Origin: Arthrobacter rhombi
GTDB taxonomy: Bacteria > Actinomycetota > Actinomycetes > Actinomycetales > Micrococcaceae
NCBI RefSeq assembly: GCF_900163545.1
Contig: NZ_FUHW01000011.1
Span: forward strand, 1-64,000
DNA length: 64,000 bases
Direction of reading: 5' to 3'
The stretch's first letter is position 1. Each line of letters opens with the position of its first letter. Below, piece by piece: positions 24,695 to 32,419 of the stretch. The notes beneath the pieces were generated by a model. The model searched no databases and was not told where the DNA came from. It worked only from the letters and a program-made list of their open reading frames with translations. A program made the translations under genes and the position numbers.

Positions 24695-25104
24695 GTCGCA
24701 ACTCCTTCCGGCGGTAGCAGTCCGGTCCCGGCAGGGACCGCGGTAACCACCTGTTGTTTCGGTTATGTGGCATTCCACCGGTCGGTGGTGCCCCTGGTAT
24801 CGGCCGCCGTTTCCGGCCCCCTCAGCCCACCGGGTTTCCGGACCGTTGGCTGCAGGTTCCACCCGTGGGAAGCCGCCAAGAGACGGCATCAAAAAGTGGA
24901 GACGCAATACGCGAAGTCAGTTCCAGTCGTTTCTTGCCTGTAGGCACAGGCCTTCCACTCACAGAACTGCGATTAATAGTGTACTACAGCGGCGGGCACC
25001 GAATGGACGACACCGAACCCTCCACAGCAGCCACCGCGCCCTGGTTTCCCACGGCCTCCTGCGCGGGGGATGCGGCAGCCCATCCAGCGCTGCAGGATCG
25101 ACTC
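24695..25104. other. Divergent intergenic region between rpsB and the LytM-like gene
   Basis: About 410 bases with no convincing gene. It holds the rpsB ribosome site at its left edge. The AT-rich stretch at about 24972-24985 (around TTAATAGTG) is the only candidate promoter core and could serve either direction. Several open frames run through it, including an upstream extension of the LytM-like gene with an alternative ATG at 25003, but they read as non-coding. I see no tRNA, repeat array or clear operator. Confidence 0.5.
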
Positions 25105-25683
25105 ATGCCCCTCCCCCGAGCTTTCCGTTGGCCCGTCGTCGTGGTCCTGTCCATGGCGCTACTGGTCGGGGGTGGATCGGCGAGCCCCGCCGGTCCTGCC
25201 GAGGCGCGGGGCGCCGATGCTGCGGCGGGGACCGGCCAGTGGTCTTGGCCGCTCGGTGGCCCGGAGGCACTCATGGATCCCTTCGCCGCCCCTCCAGCAC
25301 CGTGGGCTGCCGGGCATCGTGGCGTGGACCTGCGGGCCGGGGCAGGCACGGGGGTTGATTCTCCTGCCGACGGAGTCGTTCGGTTTTCCGGGGTGGTCGT
25401 CGATCGCCAGGTGCTGACCATCGACCACGGTGGTGGACTGGTCTCCAGTTTTGAGCCGGTCGTGACAGAGCTGACGGTCGGCACCCGGGTCGTCTCCGGC
25501 CAGCAGGTCGCCAGCGTGGGCGCCGGCGGGCACTGTGCGGGATTCTGCCTTCACTGGGGCGTCCGCCTCAAGGGTGACTACATCGATCCGCTGTCACTGC
25601 TGATGGACCGGCGTCCTTCTATTCTGTTGCCCGTTCCCGAGGGGGCGAGTCGTCGAGGACTCGACCGTAGACCCCGAGCATGA
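25105..25683 (+). CDS. Secreted LytM/M23-like protein lacking both catalytic histidines
   Basis: A 192-residue exported protein. The ATG at 25105 gives a clean signal peptide (basic RAFRW, hydrophobic VVVVLSMALLVGG, then ASPAG), preferred over ATG 25003. The M23 fold follows. Zinc ligands are retained: His71 and Asp75 in HRGVDLRAG, and His150 in CLHWGVRL. The two general-base histidines appear lost: the usual Y-x-H is SSFEP, and the first histidine of H-x-H is Cys148. It may therefore be a peptidoglycan-binding or hydrolase-regulating protein like degenerate LytM factors, although this C-L-H-W-G form recurs in actinobacteria. Its 3' end overlaps the convergent glycosyltransferase by 65 bases. 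Confidence 0.82.
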   Translation: MPLPRAFRWPVVVVLSMALLVGGGSASPAGPAEARGADAAAGTGQWSWPLGGPEALMDPFAAPPAPWAAGHRGVDLRAGAGTGVDSPADGVVRFSGVVVDRQVLTIDHGGGLVSSFEPVVTELTVGTRVVSGQQVASVGAGGHCAGFCLHWGVRLKGDYIDPLSLLMDRRPSILLPVPEGASRRGLDRRPRA

Positions 25684-26839
25684 GTTCTGTCTGGCGGCTT
25701 TGCAGCAGCTTCCCTGCCTCCGCCGCTTCGAGGGGTTCCCGACTGCCGTGCAACAGGTCGGCGGTCGCCCGACGCAGGGTCCGGGCCAGCCCCTCGACGG
25801 TATCGTCGTCGGTGAGCCAGAGCAGCTGCCGCGGCAGGTCGGCGGCAATGCGGTGATCGCTGAGCACGGCCGGGGTTCCCAAGGCTGCCGCCTCATAGAC
25901 GGTCATGCCCTGGGTTTCGAAGCCCTGCGAGGTCTGGACCAGCGCATCGCTGTGGCGCAGCTCGGAGAGCATCAGGGCATAAGGAACGCGACCGCGGAAC
26001 GTGATGGTCGAGGCGGTGATATCCGCGGCGATCCGTTCGGCACGTTGGCGTTCGGCCCCATCCCCGAAGATGTGCACATCGGCTCGGATCCCCGAGGCGG
26101 CCACCGCGCGCAGGAAGGGAATCAAACGCTTCTCCGCACTGAAACGTCCGATCCAGACCAGCCGTGGGCGCTCCCGTGTGGACTCCAAACGGGGTTCTTC
26201 GAGCAGGCGCTGCGCGACGTCGTCGTCCAGCCCGGTGGGAATCACCTCCAGCCGAGAACAGACCCCGTGCTCCTTCAGCAGCTCGGCGAAATGGGTCGAC
26301 GGAGCGGTCACGGCTCCGGCACGGGAGGCAAAGCCACGCAAATACGTCCACGCGTCGCCAGCCGGCGGCTCACCGGTGTGCAGAACACGTTTTTGCATGA
26401 GCCCGAAACCGCGTTGGAACAGTCCGGGTAAGGGCATGGTCGCCTTCAGCCCCGCTTGAAGGTGGTTATGCATGGTGTGTACCACGGGGACCCCCAGCCT
26501 CTCGGCGGCAGCGTATCCGATGGCTGCACCCCAGAAATCTGCTTGCACATGGTGCAGGTCCACGGGCCCACGGGCCCGCAAACGGGAGACGAGGGTTCTG
26601 ATGGTGCGCGCGGTGGGCAGGGTCATCCCGTACTCACCCGGTCCCAGTGCCACGCTGGGAAGGGTCAACACGTGGGCGTCGGTATCGGATGCCCGGCCGC
26701 GGAGTGCCGGGGCCACGATGGTCACCCGGTGACCTGCCCGCTCCAGATATTTGCGCTGGAGCTGAACCGAGGTCTGCATTCCCCCGAGCGTCTCGGGATG
26801 CTGGTCGGTGAACATGACGATATGCAAGGTCCGCTCCAT
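25619..26839 (-). CDS. GT4-family glycosyltransferase
   Basis: A 406-residue GT-B enzyme starting at ATG 26839 behind GGGAGG. The N-terminal half has FTDQHPETLGGMQTSVQLQRKYLERAGH, the acceptor-side glycine loop (by position about 10-37). The C-terminal half has RLVWIGRFSAEKRLIPFLRA and the E-x7-E motif in GFETQGMTVYEAAALGTPAV. Such enzymes use a nucleotide sugar to extend lipid or cell-wall glycans. Substrate unknown. The nearby CDP-alcohol phosphatidyltransferase and second GT4 gene would suit a phospholipid-glycan or glycolipid role, but they are separate transcription units, so this is loose inference. The last 65 bases overlap the LytM-like gene tail to tail. Confidence 0.86.
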   Translation of the reverse strand: MERTLHIVMFTDQHPETLGGMQTSVQLQRKYLERAGHRVTIVAPALRGRASDTDAHVLTLPSVALGPGEYGMTLPTARTIRTLVSRLRARGPVDLHHVQADFWGAAIGYAAAERLGVPVVHTMHNHLQAGLKATMPLPGLFQRGFGLMQKRVLHTGEPPAGDAWTYLRGFASRAGAVTAPSTHFAELLKEHGVCSRLEVIPTGLDDDVAQRLLEEPRLESTRERPRLVWIGRFSAEKRLIPFLRAVAASGIRADVHIFGDGAERQRAERIAADITASTITFRGRVPYALMLSELRHSDALVQTSQGFETQGMTVYEAAALGTPAVLSDHRIAADLPRQLLWLTDDDTVEGLARTLRRATADLLHGSREPLEAAEAGKLLQSRQTELMLGVYGRVLDDSPPRERATE

Positions 26840-26890
26840 GCTGGCCTCCCCGGTCGACGTGCAAGCTATGGCCCAGGTTCTGCCGGTGGA

Positions 26891-26922
26891 TCCGACCGGC
26901 ACGCTCTCGCGTACCGGTCGGA
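26891..26922 (-). terminator. Terminator after tRNA-Met
   Basis: A 14-base stem (TCCGACCGG then TACGC, with one G-U pair) and a GAGA loop directly past the 3' end of the leftward tRNA, before the glycosyltransferase gene. Confidence 0.78.
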
Positions 26923-26926
26923 CGTG

Positions 26927-27000
26927 TGGGGCGAGTGGGGCTTGAACCCACGACCCAGGGATTATGAGTCCCTTGCTCTAACCAACTGAGCTATCGCCCC
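26927..27000 (-). tRNA. tRNA-Met (CAT anticodon, elongator type)
   Basis: A 74-base cloverleaf on the minus strand. The acceptor stem GGGGCGA pairs with TCGCCCC, discriminator A. The D arm is GCTCAGTTGGTTAGAGC, the anticodon arm AGGGA-CTCATAA-TCCCT with anticodon CAT, and the T arm GTGGG-TTCAAGC-CCCAC. CCA is not encoded. The acceptor pairs fully at 1-72, unlike initiator tRNA, so this is elongator Met; a lysidine-modified Ile tRNA cannot be excluded from sequence alone. Confidence 0.93.
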
Positions 27001-27068
27001 TCGGCACAGGCCGCGTTCGGCACCGCGGCCCTTGTCATCCTAATGGAAACCGGTACCGCAGTGGCCAC

Positions 27069-28268
27069 TCAAGCGTCCGGGGCGACCAGGAAATCGTCGG
27101 CGCCGGCACCCCGGTAGAGCGCTTCGAAGATATCCATCGTCTTCGTTTCGCTGTGTTGTTCGGCCTTCTTCAAACCGGCGGCACCCATCCGGGCCCGTTC
27201 GGAGGCCTCCAGGCCCAGGATGGCGTCCACCTTTTTCGCCAGATCATTCGGGTCCCCAGGGGTGAACAGGTAGCCGTTGACTCCGTTGTCCACCAGATGC
27301 GGCAACGCCATCGCATCGGCCAAGACCACCGGCGTGGAGGCGGAGAGTGCTTCGAGGGTCACCAGCGACTGGAGTTCGGCGGTTCCGGGCTGGCAGAACA
27401 CATCGGCCTGCAGATAGGCGACGCGTAGTTCAGCGTCCTCGATATGGCCGGTGAAATGTACGCGGTCCTGAAGCCCCAATTCGGCCACCCGCCGCTCGAG
27501 CGGCCCGCGTTGTTCCCCGCTACCGACAATGGTCAGATGCGGAGCCGGTTCGCTCCGGGTCAGGCTCAACGCTTGGACCAGCACGTCGACGTTCTTCTCC
27601 ACGGCCAGCCGGCCCACGAACAGGAGCATGGGATGTTGGGCCCGGGGAACCGTTTCGCCGGGGTCGATCTGGTAGTTGGAGGCGTTGATGCCGTTGGACA
27701 ACGGCAGGACCCGACGCAGCCGCGCGTGGGTCATCATGGCACGCGCAGCCAAGGGCGTGGGCGTCGTGACCACTGCGGCCTTGCCCATGATCTTGCCCAT
27801 GTCGCGCCAGGAGTTGCGGGCCACAATGCGTTTGAACCACTTCGGGAACGGCAAGAACGGGTCCAGGTTCTCCGGCATGAAGTGGTTGGTCGCGACGGTT
27901 CTGATTCCGCGCTTTTCTGCTTCGTTCACGGCCGCCTGCCCGACCATGTAGTGGCACTGCACATGCACGATATCGGGTTTGATCTCATCCAGGATGCGCC
28001 CGATATCACGTTTGGCTTCCCACGGCAGACATAAGCGGAGCGTCGATTTGGTGGGCTGGCTGTGCGAACGCAGCCGATGCACGGTCGCTTCGCGACGGTG
28101 CTCGACGATTCCTGGGCCGTTCACGTCACGCGCTGCCACGACGTGGACCGTATGCCCTCGCGACTGCATGGCCGTGGCCAACCGGTGGGAGAAGACCGCC
28201 GCCCCGTTGATATCCGGCGGGTAGGTATCCGCCGCGATCAGGATGGTCAGGGGTTTGTCACCGCTCAC
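27069..28268 (-). CDS. GT4-family glycosyltransferase
   Basis: A 399-residue GT-B glycosyltransferase with a GTG start. The N-terminal domain begins ILIAADTYPPDINGAAVFSH, the usual glycine-rich acceptor loop. The donor domain has LLFVGRLAVEKNVDVLVQAL and the E-x7-E-type loop ELQSLVTLEALSASTPVVLA. It resembles actinobacterial mannosyl or glucosyl transferases that act on lipid carriers such as phosphatidylinositol or diacylglycerol. The donor and acceptor are not known. It is followed on the same strand by tRNA-Met after 68 bases. It has little similarity to the other GT4 gene beyond the family motifs. Confidence 0.87.
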   Translation of the reverse strand: MSGDKPLTILIAADTYPPDINGAAVFSHRLATAMQSRGHTVHVVAARDVNGPGIVEHRREATVHRLRSHSQPTKSTLRLCLPWEAKRDIGRILDEIKPDIVHVQCHYMVGQAAVNEAEKRGIRTVATNHFMPENLDPFLPFPKWFKRIVARNSWRDMGKIMGKAAVVTTPTPLAARAMMTHARLRRVLPLSNGINASNYQIDPGETVPRAQHPMLLFVGRLAVEKNVDVLVQALSLTRSEPAPHLTIVGSGEQRGPLERRVAELGLQDRVHFTGHIEDAELRVAYLQADVFCQPGTAELQSLVTLEALSASTPVVLADAMALPHLVDNGVNGYLFTPGDPNDLAKKVDAILGLEASERARMGAAGLKKAEQHSETKTMDIFEALYRGAGADDFLVAPDA

Positions 28269-28358
28269 TGGGGGCTGGCTCCTGCTTCTCGGGGATTTTT
28301 TCTGGATGCACGTGAGACACCACGTGCTGCGGATACGGTGGCCCGGCCCCTTAGCGGC

Positions 28359-29267
28359 CTAGCGTCCCGTTCCCGCCTGCCGGCGTCGTGCCTCTTCCTG
28401 CCGTTGCAACACATCGGGATGATGCCGCGACAACGCAGTAACACCCACGATAGCAATGAGAGCCGCCCCGACCATGGACATCGCCACGACCGGGTGCACG
28501 TCGGCTCTCAGCTCGCCCAGAATGCCGATGCCAATCGCGATGCCGATCATCGGGTCGATCACGGTGAGCCCGGCGATCACCAGCTCTGGGGGTCCGCTGG
28601 AATAGGCGTTCTGTACGCAGTAGGTTCCCAACAGTCCGGCGACGGCCACCGCGAGGATGACATACCAGGCAATATTTCCCAGGAACCTTCCGTTGGGGTT
28701 CATCAGCCCAATGGCAATGGTGCGCACCAGGACGGCGACGAAACCGAAGAGCACCCCGGCTCCCATGATGTAGACGAAAGCGCTGATCCGCCGCCGGAAA
28801 CTGAGCAGAACCACGGTGAGGATGCCAACCACCATGGCGAGCAGCAGGACGGTAGCCAGCTCCTGTTGACGACTGATTTCGTGGGTGCTCGCGGTGACGT
28901 TGATGGCCAGCAAGACGAAGCCGATACTGCCGCTCATGCACGCAGTAATGGCCAGGACCGTGGGCCGGTTGATGCGGATGCCCTGGTCGCGGGCGTTGAC
29001 GACGGTGGTGATGACCAGTGCGATGGCTCCGATCGGCTGCACCACGGTCAAGGGTGCACTAGCCAGCGCATAGACGTTCAGGACCATCCCGACGCCCATC
29101 AAGGAAAGGCCCAGCATCCAGCGGGGATTGGCCAGCAGACGCAGGATGCCCCGGGAGGACACAGCCAGGCCGCCGCTACTAGCGCGGACGGCGCTGCTCT
29201 GGCGCTGCGTGCCGAAGGCCAGGAAGAACGCTGCCGTGACCGCGCAGGAGACGGCTAACCAGACCAT
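28359..29267 (-). CDS. DMT-superfamily transporter (EamA-like)
   Basis: A 302-residue membrane protein with about nine or ten helices, from ATG 29267, whose coding start overlaps the preceding phosphatidyltransferase by 13 bases. The first half has LMGVGMVLNVYALASAPLTVVQPIGAIALVITTVV (by position about 54-88), the second VQNAYSSGPPELVIAGLTVIDPMIGIAIGIGILGE; the two resemble each other, as in tandem EamA domains. The substrate is unknown. The overlap suggests one operon with the phosphatidyltransferase. The frame upstream of 29267 is an artefact of that gene. Confidence 0.82.
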   Translation of the reverse strand: MVWLAVSCAVTAAFFLAFGTQRQSSAVRASSGGLAVSSRGILRLLANPRWMLGLSLMGVGMVLNVYALASAPLTVVQPIGAIALVITTVVNARDQGIRINRPTVLAITACMSGSIGFVLLAINVTASTHEISRQQELATVLLLAMVVGILTVVLLSFRRRISAFVYIMGAGVLFGFVAVLVRTIAIGLMNPNGRFLGNIAWYVILAVAVAGLLGTYCVQNAYSSGPPELVIAGLTVIDPMIGIAIGIGILGELRADVHPVVAMSMVGAALIAIVGVTALSRHHPDVLQRQEEARRRQAGTGR

Positions 29268-29875
29268 GTTCCCCCGGATTTCAGCATGCGTGCCCGGCGT
29301 TGGGCCTGCCGGAAATAGAACACTGCAGCGATCAGGTGCAGCACGCAACCGATGGCCAGCAGCACGATGGCCACGGTCTCCAGCACCTCGCCGGGTGCGG
29401 TCTCGACCCGACTGAGCAGCAGCAGGGGCATGCTGACCAGCAGGAGGGCGGTGCGGATCTTGCCGAGGTTGCTGACCGGCTGGTTCGGGTTCCCGCGAGC
29501 GAGGATCACCGTACTGGTGATCAGCAGGACGTCGGGGATGATGATCGCGTAGGCCAACCATGCCGGGGCGATTCCGTCGACGACGAAGACGACGATGACC
29601 ACGATCAGGGCGACCCGATCGGCCACCGGGTCAAGCCATTTACCGACCGTCGAGATCTGGTTGAGCAACCGGGCAACATATCCATCGATCCAGTCGGTGG
29701 CACCCAGAACGACGAGGACGATGGTGGCCCAGCCATAACGGTCGGACTGGACCATCCACACGAAGACCGGAACCAGCCCGAAGCGCAGAACGGTGATCAG
29801 GTTCGGCAGGGTCCAGAACGTGGTGAGCTCGCGATATTCGATGTCATCACGCCCACCGGCGCCGATGATCTTCAC
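29255..29875 (-). CDS. pgsA: CDP-alcohol phosphatidyltransferase (PgsA-like)
   Basis: A 206-residue membrane enzyme with a GTG start at 29875 behind AGAAGGGAAG. The family motif D-G-x2-A-R-x8-G-x3-D-x3-D is complete in DGYVARLLNQISTVGKWLDP followed by VAD. About five helices are present. It transfers a phosphoalcohol from CDP-diacylglycerol, and glycerol-3-phosphate is the most likely acceptor (phosphatidylglycerophosphate synthase). Cardiolipin or inositol-phosphate synthases of the same family are alternatives. The product of cdsA, nine kilobases upstream, is its substrate. Confidence 0.9.
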   Translation of the reverse strand: MKIIGAGGRDDIEYRELTTFWTLPNLITVLRFGLVPVFVWMVQSDRYGWATIVLVVLGATDWIDGYVARLLNQISTVGKWLDPVADRVALIVVIVVFVVDGIAPAWLAYAIIIPDVLLITSTVILARGNPNQPVSNLGKIRTALLLVSMPLLLLSRVETAPGEVLETVAIVLLAIGCVLHLIAAVFYFRQAQRRARMLKSGGTWSG

Positions 29876-29971
29876 GCGTGCTTCCCTTCTCCCCGGAGAT
29901 CATGGTCCACCGTCGGGCCGATCGATACTGGTTGAACCACTCGAAACGGCCCGCCGACGGGTCCAGCTGGA

Positions 29972-30766
29972 TCAGGACTTACGGAGCTTGCGCACGAAGG
30001 CGCCGAGGGCCACCAGCGAGGCGCCCATCAGTGCCAGCGGCTGCCAGCGGTCCTTGAGCAGTTGCGAGGCGTCGCTCGGAGCTTGCTGGTGGGTCCGCTC
30101 GTGCAATGCCTGACGTGCCCGCAGCTTGCCGTCCTGCGCATAGGTCTTGGCGGTTTCGGACTTCTCCTTCGCCTGGCGCTTCACATCGAGCTTCGGGGCC
30201 AGGTCGTCGCGGACCTCGGCCAGATGCTCACGACGTTCCTGTGAACGCTTGAGCAGCTCGTTATAGGGAACCGGCGCCGGCTTGTCCTCGTCCTTCTTCT
30301 TTTTCTTGTCCTTCTTGGCTTCCTCATCCTTGGGCTTCTTCTGGTCCAAGGTGGATGGGTCGAAGGAGCGACCCTGTTTCGCGACGCCGAGGTCGTACTT
30401 CACACCGCGGATGGCGTCCTCGGGGATCAACGGCATCTGCTGCTTGATCTTCATGACGCCGATCAAGGCCAGGATTGCTGCGATGATCAGGAAGAAGGCG
30501 GCGACCATCAGGGCGGCCAGCCATGGTTTGAAGACCAGCCCCAAAGCCAGGATCCCCGAAGTGATCAGCGCGACGATCATAAAGGTGATGAAGACGAGGC
30601 CGACGACAGCTAGCCCGGCTCCAATCCCCGCCTTGATGGCCTTGCTCTTCATCTGGGCAATAGCGAGCTGGATTTCGTCATTCAGCTGTTTGGGCACCAG
30701 TCGACCGACAAGCTTCATGAGGCCGGTGAACGACGATGGGCGACGTCCGGACGTGGTTCGTGTCAT
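29972..30766 (-). CDS. Holin-X/phage-holin-superfamily membrane protein
   Basis: A 264-residue protein from ATG 30766, chosen for its AAGGAGGA ribosome site. The N-terminal part has an amphipathic PKQLNDEIQLAIAQMKSKA helix, then two membrane helices (about 46-72 and 80-104), typical of the actinobacterial holin-X family often annotated as phage holin. The C-terminal half is charged: a run of Lys/Glu/Asp residues near 140-160 and a long helix (RSQERREHLAEVRDDLAPK), ending in a third hydrophobic segment (LALMGASLVALGAFV). No phage genes are near, so it is probably an envelope or stress protein. Function unknown. Confidence 0.78.
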   Translation of the reverse strand: MTRTTSGRRPSSFTGLMKLVGRLVPKQLNDEIQLAIAQMKSKAIKAGIGAGLAVVGLVFITFMIVALITSGILALGLVFKPWLAALMVAAFFLIIAAILALIGVMKIKQQMPLIPEDAIRGVKYDLGVAKQGRSFDPSTLDQKKPKDEEAKKDKKKKKDEDKPAPVPYNELLKRSQERREHLAEVRDDLAPKLDVKRQAKEKSETAKTYAQDGKLRARQALHERTHQQAPSDASQLLKDRWQPLALMGASLVALGAFVRKLRKS

Positions 30767-30996
30767 CCTGATCCTCCTTCGGTGGCGGCCCAGACGGGCC
30801 TGTGCACTCAAAAACCTACCATCTTGCCTGCATACGGGAGCTACTCGGGGGTAGACAACACTCAAGTCAGAGGTCATGATCGCGCCTACGAGCGTCTGTG
30901 TCCCGCAGTTCGCCGGTCGCTCGAGGACCCGGGATAGGCTGTGGCTATCGGCTTCGCAGCCGACCCGTTTCCCTCCTCTCCAACCTCGAGGACTCC

Positions 30997-32220
30997 TTGC
31001 CCGGAACCCCTGCACCGACCCCTGCCCCCAGCCGACGTTCAAAGGTCCTGCGCATCGTGGTGCTGGGCATGCTCACGGCCCTCGGCCCCTTCACCGTGGA
31101 CCTCTACCTTCCGGCCATCCCGGCGTTGCGCCTGGACCTGGGCATTACCGAGGCAGCTGCACAATTGACGTTGACCGGGACGGTCTTCGGTTTTGCTGCC
31201 GGTCAGTTGGTGGTGGGGCCACTGAGCGACCGACTGGGACGCCGGGGCCCGCTCATTGCGGCAACGATTCTGCATATCGGCGCCTCAACGGGGGCAGCCC
31301 TTTCGCAGGATTTCGACATGCTGATGCTGTTCCGGGTCCTCCAGGGCGTGGGCGCCGCCGGCAGTTCGGTGGTCGCGATCGCCATGGTGCGCGATCTATA
31401 TGACGGTCTGTGGTTGGTGAAGACGATGAGCTACGTGGCCCTGGTCAACGGCATGGCCCCGATTTTTGCCCCGGTGATCGGCTCCCAACTGTTGTTGGTC
31501 ACCGACTGGCATGGGATCTTCGGGGCGCTGGCAGGCTACGGAATCGTTGCCTCGACAACGGCGATCCTCCTCTTGGGTGAGTCACTTCCCCCCGAACGCC
31601 GTCCGGTCGGTGGCCCACACCTGCTCCGCCGCTATTCGCTGGTTCTCAAGGACCGGATCTTCGTGGGTTTGCTGCTGGTCGGCGGGCTGAACTTCTCCGG
31701 GCTGTTCTCCTACCTCTCGGCCTCCCCGTTCGTCTTCCAGGACGTGTTCGGGTTGAACGAGCAGGCCTACGGTTTGCTGTTCATGGTGAACTCGCTGGGT
31801 GTGGTGGCCGGCGTACAGACCAGCGCCCGGCTGGTCCGCAGGTTCGGGGCCCAATGGATCATCGCCGCTGCCACGATCGCCCAGGTCGTCTTTGCCCTGT
31901 GCATCATCGTCGCCGACCAGCTGGGCTTCGGTTTCTGGGGCACGGCCATCCCGCTATGGTTCTATATTTGCGCCACCGGCTTCAATTTCCCCTGCATCCA
32001 GGGCCTGGCCTTGCACCGTCATGGCAGCCAGGCGGGCACGGCAGCGGCGCTGCTCGGGGCTGCGACCTTCGGGTTCTCCGGGGCGATCTCCCCCATCGTC
32101 GGTCTACTCGGCGTCGGCAGCGCGACGCCGATGGCTGCGGTGATGGCCGTCTGTATCCTGTTGGCCATCGCGACCTTGTGGATCGTGGTCAGGCCCCGCC
32201 AAGTACCACTGATGACCTAA
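30997..32220 (+). CDS. MFS transporter, Bcr/CflA drug-resistance type
   Basis: A 407-residue 12-helix major facilitator. A TTG at 30997 is taken as start with GAGG just upstream, because a possible minus-10 (TAGGCT at 30935-30940) lies downstream of the GTG at 30898 that would otherwise open the frame. TVDLYLPAIPAL in helix 1 and the loop 2-3 motif GPLSDRLGRRGPL identify the Bcr/CflA group of proton-coupled multidrug exporters. Substrate unknown. Divergent from the holin-like gene; ends at a hairpin shared with tRNA-Asn. Confidence 0.87.
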   Translation: MPGTPAPTPAPSRRSKVLRIVVLGMLTALGPFTVDLYLPAIPALRLDLGITEAAAQLTLTGTVFGFAAGQLVVGPLSDRLGRRGPLIAATILHIGASTGAALSQDFDMLMLFRVLQGVGAAGSSVVAIAMVRDLYDGLWLVKTMSYVALVNGMAPIFAPVIGSQLLLVTDWHGIFGALAGYGIVASTTAILLLGESLPPERRPVGGPHLLRRYSLVLKDRIFVGLLLVGGLNFSGLFSYLSASPFVFQDVFGLNEQAYGLLFMVNSLGVVAGVQTSARLVRRFGAQWIIAAATIAQVVFALCIIVADQLGFGFWGTAIPLWFYICATGFNFPCIQGLALHRHGSQAGTAAALLGAATFGFSGAISPIVGLLGVGSATPMAAVMAVCILLAIATLWIVVRPRQVPLMT

Positions 32221-32235
32221 ACGACGTGACATGAA

Positions 32236-32271
32236 GAACGTCCGCCCCACCGTGCGGTGGGACGGACGTTC
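32236..32271. terminator. Bidirectional hairpin between the MFS gene and tRNA-Asn
   Basis: A 16-base stem (GAACGTCCG plus seven more pairs) with a 4-base loop. One mismatch on the plus strand becomes a G-U pair on the minus strand, so it is best formed as the tRNA-Asn terminator. Confidence 0.82.
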
Positions 32272-32279
32272 GCAACTAG

Positions 32280-32352
32280 CTCCCCCAACTGGACTCGAAC
32301 CAGTAACCTTTCGATTAACAGTCGAACGCTCTGCCAATTGAGCTATGGGGGA
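32280..32352 (-). tRNA. tRNA-Asn (GTT), copy 1
   Basis: A 73-base tRNA on the minus strand. Acceptor TCCCCCA pairs with TGGGGGA, discriminator G. The anticodon loop CTGTTAA carries GTT and the T arm is ACTGG-TTCGAGT-CCAGT. It is identical to a second copy at 33970-34042. Confidence 0.95.
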
Positions 32353-32419
32353 AGGAAGCGAGTAAAACTTTAGCAGGACGCCGTCCCGAATTCGAATCGG
32401 CTCCGGTCCTGCCCTGCCC

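Noticed and set aside
29972-30766. The holin-like gene as part of a prophage
   Set aside because: No endolysin, capsid, terminase or integrase is near, and the protein has the long charged C-terminus of chromosomal actinobacterial homologues.
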